28,519 nt of DNA from Flavobacteriales bacterium UBA1993 (GTDB lineage Bacteria; Bacteroidota; Bacteroidia; Flavobacteriales_G; Salibacteraceae), in contig DDCZ01000050.1 in NCBI GenBank assembly GCA_002336485.1, positions 15,646-44,164 on the forward strand, given 5' to 3'. Of the stretch, positions 15,599 to 22,594 are shown piece after piece. How positions within the stretch are numbered: position 1 is the stretch's first letter; each line of letters opens with the position of its first letter. The notes beneath the pieces are model-generated. The model did no database searches. It was not told the origin of the DNA and saw nothing but the letters and a program-made list of their open reading frames with translations. The translations under genes were made by a program, and so were the position numbers.

Positions 15599-16099
15599 GT
15601 GATAAACAACGTTTCAATTCGCCCTGCATTTTATGATGATGAGTCTGCTATTGTGGAGATCATGAACCATGGAATTGAAGAAGAAACGAATGCTTATGTC
15701 AAGCCATTTGATTGGGTGCAGGGAAGTAATTGGTTTTCTAGTCTAAGAGAGAATGCCACCGCATTGGTCGTTGCGGAAATTAATAATCAGATTGTGGGTT
15801 GGGGGGGGCTATCAAATTATAGGGGCGGTCGAGAAGCCTTGAGCTCTACAAAAGAAATCACCTTTTACGTGCATCATGACTTTAGACGAATGGGTGCAGC
15901 ATCCAAACTAATTCTGAACCTCGAAGAGACTGCAATGGACTTGAATGCGAAGCATCTTGTTGCAATCCTTTTAGATGATAATGAAGGAAGCCGGGCGTTG
16001 CTTGAGAAACATCAATACTTTGTTTGGGGACTTTTTGAGGCAATCGCAGAATTCGAATCGGGCCCCAAAGGGCACCTCTACATGGGGAAACACCTTTAG
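15599..16099 (+). CDS. GNAT N-acetyltransferase
   Basis: 166-aa acetyl-CoA-dependent acetyltransferase of the phosphinothricin/methionine-sulfoximine acetyltransferase-like group. It has the N-terminal IRPAFYDDESAIVEIMNHGI pattern and an acetyl-CoA pyrophosphate-binding loop in the HHDFRRMGAASKL region (R/Q-x-x-G-x-A type). LLDDNEGSRALLEKHQY and GLFEAIAEF correspond to motif B of such enzymes. The natural acceptor is unknown; relatives act on amino-acid analogues. Translation appears to start at GTG 15599, since no upstream in-frame ATG is available. It is followed by a 61-bp gap with a candidate promoter for the next gene. Confidence 0.86.
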   Translation: MINNVSIRPAFYDDESAIVEIMNHGIEEETNAYVKPFDWVQGSNWFSSLRENATALVVAEINNQIVGWGGLSNYRGGREALSSTKEITFYVHHDFRRMGAASKLILNLEETAMDLNAKHLVAILLDDNEGSRALLEKHQYFVWGLFEAIAEFESGPKGHLYMGKHL

Positions 16100-16121
16100 A
16101 TAAATTGTTGATTACTTTGTC

Positions 16122-16152
16122 TTTGTCAGGCCAATTAGTCGTTCTAATTTCG
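16122..16152 (+). promoter_or_regulatory. candidate promoter of the LVIVD-repeat gene
   Basis: TTTG (16122-16125) and TAATTTCG (16145-16152, one mismatch to TAnnTTTG) are separated by 19 bp. A 6-bp inverted repeat, AATTAG (16133-16138) and CTAATT (16144-16149), overlaps the -7 box. The start codon is 8 bp further on. Motif match only. Confidence 0.3.
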
Positions 16153-16160
16153 CGATTGCT

Positions 16161-17591
16161 ATGAGGTTGTTTATCGGAGTTTCAGTAATCTTCCTGAGTT
16201 TGTTATGTCCAGTCGTTTGCGAAGCCCAGTGTTATACACTTGAGTTGCAGGAGGAATATGAGATTGCGCATCCATTTCCGCATCAATGCATGACGGTCAT
16301 TCATGACAATCAGGATCGAGAATACCTATACACAGCCGCCATTAAAGATGGTGTGCGCATATTCTCCATCGATGGTGAGGCTTCCATTGAAATAAACGGA
16401 ATCGAAATGTATGACATGGAAGGTCTGAGCGTAATGAGTTTAAGTCAAACCGGCGACTTTTTATATGTTGCCTTAGGCGATCATTTCTCAAACGATCAAA
16501 ATTCAGGACTTGCGATTATTGATGTGACAGACCCTGAGAACGCATTTGTAACAGATGTTTGGAAGAATGCCCCATCGACTGGAGGGGCCGGAATTGTGAA
16601 GGTAGACGGCGATTACGCTTTTCTAGGGGCAATGCAACATGGATTAATAATTTTCGATATCTCGAACAAGTCAAATATCAGCGAGGTTTCTCGAATTGTC
16701 CCCGATGCCAACCCAGATCCCGATAAATACAATGCGCGTGGTGTTGATGTAAAGGATGATGAAGTATATCTCTGTTACGATGCTGGTGGAATTCGAATTA
16801 TTGATGTTAGCGATATATCAAATCCTGTTCAATCAGGAGAGTACAGCTTACCGGCGCTTGATGGCCTGCCGAGGGCGTATAATAATTGTGTTGTGAACGG
16901 GGATCGCCTATACGTTGCGATTGACTATTGTGGTATGGAAATCTTAGATGTTAGCGATGCTGCAAATATTACACAGATGAGTTGGTGGAACGATTGGGCC
17001 TGTGAAACCTCTTCAAACAATTGGTTTAACAGTCCTGGACATACAAACGAAATGGCATACATAGCCGATTGTCAGGTTATTGGTATGTCCGCAGGGAAGA
17101 GTGAGCTCGTTTGTATAGACGTGTCGGATCCAGAAAGTCCGTTCTTGTGTACATCCTTTGGAAATCTCTCGAATAGCGAAGGAACGTGGGGTATAAGCGC
17201 TTATAAGAACACGTTTTATCTTGGTTACATCTATGTGCCTCTTGGCATTCCATTTTATTCAAATTATGGCGGCGTAAAGGCGGTGTCGATCAATCACACG
17301 TGTGCCACAGGAATTGATGAAACGGTAGATTCATCACCAGAAAACGCGGTAAACATTGTATACAATAGTGGATTAAATCGAGTGCTTGTTCAATCTAATG
17401 AGCGCCTAATTGGGAAAGCTGTACTAACAATCAGTGAAGTGAGTGGTAAGGTCATCCAACGATTTACCACTGATGTAGCTGGTTCGAAATTGATCTCTGT
17501 TCCGGTGGTTGACGTCCCGACGAATATCTATATGATTTCACTTTCAATTGATGGTTCCTCGCATAACAGTATGGTATACATCCAGCGCTAA
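16161..17591 (+). CDS. secreted LVIVD-repeat beta-propeller-like protein with T9SS-type tail
   Basis: 476 aa. A signal peptide (residues 1-22, ending CEAQ) is followed by LVIVD-type repeats. Each repeat has a hydrophobic strand before a D[VI][ST]-x-P/N turn: AIIDVTDPENAF, IIFDISNKSNISEV, RIIDVSDISNPVQ, EILDVSDAANITQM and VCIDVSDPESPF, about 45-60 residues apart, consistent with a propeller. The last 85 residues (about 390-476) resemble a type A C-terminal secretion/sorting domain, with an ISEVSGKVIQRF stretch and a short final strand MVYIQR. It is therefore probably exported by the type IX system. The repeats are likely adhesive or scaffolding; the ligand is unknown. Confidence 0.82.
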   Translation: MRLFIGVSVIFLSLLCPVVCEAQCYTLELQEEYEIAHPFPHQCMTVIHDNQDREYLYTAAIKDGVRIFSIDGEASIEINGIEMYDMEGLSVMSLSQTGDFLYVALGDHFSNDQNSGLAIIDVTDPENAFVTDVWKNAPSTGGAGIVKVDGDYAFLGAMQHGLIIFDISNKSNISEVSRIVPDANPDPDKYNARGVDVKDDEVYLCYDAGGIRIIDVSDISNPVQSGEYSLPALDGLPRAYNNCVVNGDRLYVAIDYCGMEILDVSDAANITQMSWWNDWACETSSNNWFNSPGHTNEMAYIADCQVIGMSAGKSELVCIDVSDPESPFLCTSFGNLSNSEGTWGISAYKNTFYLGYIYVPLGIPFYSNYGGVKAVSINHTCATGIDETVDSSPENAVNIVYNSGLNRVLVQSNERLIGKAVLTISEVSGKVIQRFTTDVAGSKLISVPVVDVPTNIYMISLSIDGSSHNSMVYIQR

Positions 17592-17613
17592 CCGTCTTCC
17601 TTTTTAGAGTGAG

Positions 17614-18491
17614 TCATCCCTTGGGGTGCGCCTGAAAGAATTCCCACATCAATTCATTTGCATTCATCAATGACGAAGGATCGTCTCCTTTTTTGGTGGG
17701 TTTAGTTCCCATTGGCCAACTATGGCCTCCATCTCTGCTCATAAACCACTTAAGTTCAACCGAATCTGAACAATTTGACCACGATCTGTATTCAACATCT
17801 TCGAATATCTCATATGCGGTATCTGAGCTGCAACCGTAGATGTCAGACAAGGCCGATAAAACGGAGTCGATCGGTGAATTGTAGTGATCCGAAATGCCAT
17901 TACCCACACCTCCTAAATGGGGAATGCTCGTGTCTTCAAATGAATGAAAGTGAATAATGCTTACTGGTGTAGATGGAACACAAGGTCCAAAGTTCATGGT
18001 GCCTGCAACGGGCGCAATTGCCGCGATTTTTTCGCTGAGTTCACTGCCAATCGATAGCTCATAAATGCCCCGTTAGACATTCCTGTCACGTAAACTTTAT
18101 CGGGTGAAATGTTATAGTCATCAAGCATTTTGTCAATCAAGGCAGAAATAAACCCTACATCGTCCACACCGTTTTTTTCTGCTTTGCCGCAGCACCAGCC
18201 AGCATTCCATGTTCGATTCAATCCATCGGGCGAGCAAAGAATAAAGCCGGCCTCATCCGCGTACTCGGCCAAGCCGCTTTGTTCTTCGATGTTTTTCGCT
18301 GAGCCAACCCCGCCGTGTAACGCTATGATTAATGACGTAGAAACGGCATCTGAATATGAAGGTGGGGTATGGACCAAGTAAGACCTGCGTTCGCCGTCAT
18401 GTTTCAACGTGAAACGGTCTGAGTCATAGAGACTTTTTCTGCATGAACCGAGCAGCAACACCAGGCTTAAAAGAAGGATAATTCTAGGCAT
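17614..18491 (-). pseudogene. frameshifted lipoprotein esterase, PHB-depolymerase/LpqC-like
   Basis: Read through one frameshift, this is an alpha/beta-hydrolase of the polyhydroxybutyrate depolymerase or feruloyl-esterase type. Frame 1 (18491 to 17994) has a lipoprotein signal with lipobox LLGSC (C17), an oxyanion segment ALHGGVGSAKN, the WCCG cysteine pair and the nucleophile elbow GMSNGA (S139). It then runs into nonsense and stops. The second frame resumes as SELSEKIAAIAPVAGTMNFG, which directly fits what should follow ..SYRLA, and holds the acid loop HSFEDTSIPHLGG and the catalytic His in GGHSWPMG. A single missing base near 18045/18046 explains it. A longer start at 18566 exists, but the ATG at 18491 gives a normal signal peptide. 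Confidence 0.82.
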
Positions 18492-18635
18492 AGCCCGAAA
18501 ATACATTTCCGTCCTAAAATAGTGATCAGAGATGTTAAGTAGGTCTGCATTTTTTGCCGAGAACATTCTTCTTTTAACTATTTGGTTTTCGAGGATAAAA
18601 TGATAATTTTCTCGACTACAAAAAACCCCTATACT

Positions 18636-19202
18636 ATGAGTGAAGATTTAAATAAGCAGGTCCAAGAATTGGAACATAAGCTGAGGTTAAAACGAAACGC
18701 CGCCCAAGCTGGAATAATGGTAGCGGTTATTGTGGCTGTGCTAAGTGCTGGCTACTTATACATGAATCATTCTATGGCTCAAGACCCAAATGCAGAAGAA
18801 CATGAAATGGTTGTGTCAGGTGACTCATTGCGACACATGGGATATACAATTGAAGAACAAACCAAGGAAATAGAAGATCAACGTGCTCAAATCGAAGCAC
18901 TTGAGGCTCAAATTGAATCTTCGATGGAGGAAGTGAGTGAGGACGGAGGTCTGGAAGACGATGCATACCTTGAAGAATCTGAGATAGAGGATGCGCCAGA
19001 GGAAGAGGTAATGAACAATGAATCAGAAAATAATTCAGAGCCTTCGGATCAAATTCACATTGTCGCAGCGGGTGAGTCACTTTGGGGAATAGCAAGTCAG
19101 CATTACGGAGACGGATATCGCAGCCGGGATTTGGCTGCGGCGAATGGGCTCAGTGATCCGGGGCAAATTGTTGTCGGAGAAACGCTTACGCTCGTTAAGT
19201 AG
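18636..19202 (+). CDS. membrane-anchored LysM domain protein
   Basis: 188 aa. A short cytoplasmic coiled-coil start (SEDLNKQVQELEHKLRLKRN) is followed by one membrane helix (about residues 27-45, MVAVIVAVLSAGYLYM). Next come a coiled coil (IEEQTKEIEDQRAQIEALEAQIE), a very acidic linker (Glu/Asp/Asn/Ser rich), and a C-terminal LysM domain (about residues 140-188: HIVAAGESLWGIA, AAANGLSDPGQIVVGETL). It should sit in the inner membrane and bind peptidoglycan. I used the ATG at 18636; earlier in-frame ATGs at 18582 and 18600 would give a hydrophobic extension of no clear use. Its stop overlaps the convergent small gene by 8 bp. Confidence 0.83.
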   Translation: MSEDLNKQVQELEHKLRLKRNAAQAGIMVAVIVAVLSAGYLYMNHSMAQDPNAEEHEMVVSGDSLRHMGYTIEEQTKEIEDQRAQIEALEAQIESSMEEVSEDGGLEDDAYLEESEIEDAPEEEVMNNESENNSEPSDQIHIVAAGESLWGIASQHYGDGYRSRDLAAANGLSDPGQIVVGETLTLVK

Positions 19203-19491
19203 ATGAATTAAGGCTGGATAGCCATTTGGTAAAATTGATTTCTAGCTCAGACCATGTCTCTAGCATCAACGCATCATTATTGACCCAGATCCTGAATTCG
19301 ACATGCTTCGTCCACTGTTTATTGGAATCAAGTTTTGTTGTTTCTTTTCTATGAAACTGAAAGCACTGACCTGAACTATACGTAACAGAAAGAATTCCAC
19401 GCTTTTTTGAAAATTGAAATGAATCATAGCCGAACTCACTTGAGTAAATTAATTGGGAAAGCGCGTTGTATTCCTTTTGTTGAAATCTCAT
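19195..19491 (-). CDS. small protein of unknown function
   Basis: 98 aa, cytoplasmic-looking, no signal peptide. It alternates short strands (FQFSKKRGILSVTYSS, QCFQFHRKET, HVEFRIWVNN) with a C-terminal helix rich in Trp, Glu and Leu (TWSELEINFTKWLSSL), a composition typical of a small alpha/beta protein. I do not recognise the family. It converges with the LysM gene, overlapping it by 8 bp at the stop codons. Support is the open frame and sensible protein-like composition, so confidence is moderate. Confidence 0.5.
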   Translation of the reverse strand: MRFQQKEYNALSQLIYSSEFGYDSFQFSKKRGILSVTYSSGQCFQFHRKETTKLDSNKQWTKHVEFRIWVNNDALMLETWSELEINFTKWLSSLNSST

Positions 19492-19603
19492 AACTATGGA
19501 CTTAGCAACTAGCGAGTGGCCATTACGTCAATAGTACAAAGAGCAAAGCTTCTAGCAGAATAACAGCTCATTCTTATAACTTCGAACCCTGGAAAAACCC
19601 CGC

Positions 19604-22537
19604 GTGTTTAGATCAACCCTTTTTAGCTTATTTCTAATGTTCATGTCGGGCATGGCGCTTGCGCAACCGACATTTCAGGATTGCTTAGGCGCGATTCCTG
19701 TCTGTTCCGATTCTATTACGATCGGTATGAACCATAATGGGATGGGGAATTACGGGAATGAAATAGCCAACGTCTCAAATTGTTATGCTCCGGAGCAGCG
19801 GAGTGTTTGGTTTACTTGGACTGTTCAACAGTCGGGTTTGTTACGATTCGCAATCAATCCAGCCAGCGCCAATCAAGATCATGATTGGACACTTTTTGAT
19901 CTTACGAGCGGCACATGCTCTCAGCTTTCTAGTAATTCTGGCGCCTCCAGCGCAATGGTGCGTTCGAATACATGGGGAACCTTTGGTGCAAACGGTCCTA
20001 CAGGTGTGAGCACTCCAAACGGAGGAACAGGAACTTGCAATGGACCAGGAACTGGAAATGGTCCGAAATGGTGTTCAGACCTATCGGTTACAGCTGGGGA
20101 GCGATACGTGCTTCACATTAGCAATTGGACGGGCACCACTTATGGCTTTACGCTTGATTTTTCTCAATCAACAGCGGTCATATATGATAATGTTCCGCCA
20201 GCGATGGACTCCATTACATCATCCATCACATGTACCGCATTGGATAGTTTAGTTGTGCGCTTCTCTGAGAATATTATTTGTGACTCCACAAGCGCTGGCG
20301 ATTTCACATTGACAGGGCCAGGAGGTTCGCACACGGTTACATCCGTTACTTCGCCCGTTTGTGCCTTGGGTGGAGACTACGATTTGGAATATGCCGTGCA
20401 TTTTAATCCTCCGATCACTCAAATTGGAGATTACACACTGAGCATTATTCCAAATGCAGGCGGAGTACAAGACCTATGTGGGAATTTGGATACCATAGAT
20501 AGCCTTGAGTTTTACTTCAATGGACTCGTGGAGTTCGACTTGACGGCAACTGAGCCACTTTGTAAAGGTCTTTGCACAGGCACATTGCTGGCTTCTCCAA
20601 CCGCCGGAAGTGCGCCCTTTAGTTTCGATTGGAATAATAGTCTGGCAAGCGACTCTGCCCATACAAACATTTGTGCGGGTACGTACATCGTTACTGTCAC
20701 AGATGATGAAGAGTGTGAGACCATCGATACGATAATAGTAAATGAGCCCGATCTACTTGTAGCCACAGTTGATACAACCTATGGCGTCTCTTGTCCAGGA
20801 TCTTCAAGCTGCGATGGCGGTGCTGAAGTGAGTGCAATAGGAGGGACCTCGCCTTATTTCTATTTATGGCAAAGTGGAGAAGTCCTAACTACTGCCCAGG
20901 GATTATGCGCTGGAATGAATACCGTAATAGTGAGCGATACGAACGGATGTGCGGATACGACTCAAACTAATGTGTGGGTGCCTTATACTATTAATACTGT
21001 CGGAGTAGGTGATACGACCATTTGTATAACAAACTATGCTTCAATCGTCGCCGTTTCAACGGGTGGCACTGCGCCATATTCTTATATCTGGACAGAAAGT
21101 GCGCTGACTGGGTCTGTAGTTTCGACCAGTTCCAACACCAGTGTAAACCCTGAGACAACGACCGAATACTTTGTTGTCTCAACGGATTTAAACGGTTGCG
21201 TAGGCGACTCTTCCAAAGTCCTCATAACTGTGAGGCCAGAACTTGGTCTTGAGCTCCCGACTCCAGACACAATTTGCCCCTATGACGTTAGCACAATTCG
21301 TGCTTTTGGAACCGGTGGAGATGAACTCTATTCGTTTGCATGGAGTTCGGGTGAGTTTGGCGATTCTATTCAAGTTGGTCCTGATGAAAGCAGGTGGTAC
21401 ACAGTAACGGTATCTGATTTTTGTGGAACTCCACCTTTTGTAGATTCTGTATTTCAACAAGTCGGGGGCTATAGTGCTATTCGTGCAAACATCAAAGCAG
21501 AGGATGATTCGCTTTGTCCCGGCGAGTCGATCTATTTGATAGCTAAAGGTGTTGGTGGGTTCGGTGGTCCGGATGAATTCAAATTTGCCTGGAAACACAC
21601 AAATGACTCGAATCGAATTCAATTTGTTGAGCCTTCGAATACACGTGAGTTTGTGGTGCAGATTAGTGATTTATGCCTCTCTACAGCAGGAGCGGATACC
21701 ATTATTATTTACGTTGGAGAAACCAAATCCCCTCATATTATTGTTTCCCCCGCAGAAGCATGCGCCGAGGCAGAGGTTCAAATTATGATTGATAGCACGT
21801 ATGCGGGTTACCGATATTATTGGGACCTCGGTGACGGAAACGTTTTGTCCAGTCTCCATTCAGATTCCGTGCTCACGCATGTGTATAACGAGCTGGGTTG
21901 TCATGATATTAGCATGGCTCTAGTTAGTGATTTTGGATGTACAGATAGTGCCTATCACCCTTGTGCCGTAAAGGTGCTTCAACAACCAAAAGCTAATTTT
22001 GATCATTCGCCTGATCACCCTAATTCCATTCATCCGATTATTCAGTTTGAAGAGCGCAACGTCGATGCGGTGAAATGGTATTGGTTTCTCGATGGAAAGG
22101 AATATGCTGACTTGGATACGTTTCAATACGAATTCAATGAATTCAACAACACCTATGATGTGGAGCTGATTGCCGTGTCTGACGACGGCTGCCATGACAC
22201 TTTAAGGAAATCACTGAACTATACAACCGAAACGACGGTATATTATCCGCTAAGCTTCACGCCCAATGAAGACGGGTTGAATGACGTATTTATGATTGAA
22301 GGTGAATCCATTCAAAACGTGGATTTTGAACTTCTAATTTTTGATCGATGGGGTAAGCAAATATTTGGGACCACAAATCCATTGAATGGCTGGGACGGGA
22401 AGAGTGCTTCAAAATACTATGTTCCTGCAGGTGTTTATCCATTCAGCCTGCGATACCGAAATCAATCGGGTGAGTTAAAGGTGGTTTATGATCAAGTGAT
22501 TGTGTCAAAATCTGGGAATAAAACAGGATTGAGATAA
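19604..22537 (+). CDS. T9SS type B surface protein with SprB-like repeats (adhesin-like 1)
   Basis: 977 aa starting at GTG 19604, with a signal peptide ending ALAQ (residue 21). Residues about 22-190 are the N-terminal domain often seen in gliding-associated proteins (DCLGAIPVCSDSI, RSVWFTWTVQQSG, DHDWTLFDL, WCSDLSVTAGERY). Then come a bacterial Ig-like domain (about 196-308), two SprB-type repeats (about 310-460, with LCKGLCTG, ICAGTYIVTVTD and CDGGAEVSAIGGTSPY), three further Ig-like modules (about 460-705) and two PKD-like modules (706-875, WDLGDGN). The gliding-motility-associated C-terminal domain is at 879-977 (FTPNEDGLNDVF, FDRWGKQIF, PAGVYPF). The type IX system should export it and attach it to the cell surface. 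The binding partner is unknown. Confidence 0.92.
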   Translation: MFRSTLFSLFLMFMSGMALAQPTFQDCLGAIPVCSDSITIGMNHNGMGNYGNEIANVSNCYAPEQRSVWFTWTVQQSGLLRFAINPASANQDHDWTLFDLTSGTCSQLSSNSGASSAMVRSNTWGTFGANGPTGVSTPNGGTGTCNGPGTGNGPKWCSDLSVTAGERYVLHISNWTGTTYGFTLDFSQSTAVIYDNVPPAMDSITSSITCTALDSLVVRFSENIICDSTSAGDFTLTGPGGSHTVTSVTSPVCALGGDYDLEYAVHFNPPITQIGDYTLSIIPNAGGVQDLCGNLDTIDSLEFYFNGLVEFDLTATEPLCKGLCTGTLLASPTAGSAPFSFDWNNSLASDSAHTNICAGTYIVTVTDDEECETIDTIIVNEPDLLVATVDTTYGVSCPGSSSCDGGAEVSAIGGTSPYFYLWQSGEVLTTAQGLCAGMNTVIVSDTNGCADTTQTNVWVPYTINTVGVGDTTICITNYASIVAVSTGGTAPYSYIWTESALTGSVVSTSSNTSVNPETTTEYFVVSTDLNGCVGDSSKVLITVRPELGLELPTPDTICPYDVSTIRAFGTGGDELYSFAWSSGEFGDSIQVGPDESRWYTVTVSDFCGTPPFVDSVFQQVGGYSAIRANIKAEDDSLCPGESIYLIAKGVGGFGGPDEFKFAWKHTNDSNRIQFVEPSNTREFVVQISDLCLSTAGADTIIIYVGETKSPHIIVSPAEACAEAEVQIMIDSTYAGYRYYWDLGDGNVLSSLHSDSVLTHVYNELGCHDISMALVSDFGCTDSAYHPCAVKVLQQPKANFDHSPDHPNSIHPIIQFEERNVDAVKWYWFLDGKEYADLDTFQYEFNEFNNTYDVELIAVSDDGCHDTLRKSLNYTTETTVYYPLSFTPNEDGLNDVFMIEGESIQNVDFELLIFDRWGKQIFGTTNPLNGWDGKSASKYYVPAGVYPFSLRYRNQSGELKVVYDQVIVSKSGNKTGLR

Positions 22538-22594
22538 TCCGTTTAACTCATCGAGATTTTCAAGGTGATTAAGGCTAATTTTGCGCAAGCAATT

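Noticed and set aside
21188..21622. 144-codon minus-strand open frame inside the first adhesin gene
   Set aside because: Antisense shadow of a long, clearly homologous coding region; no start signal or protein-like domain.
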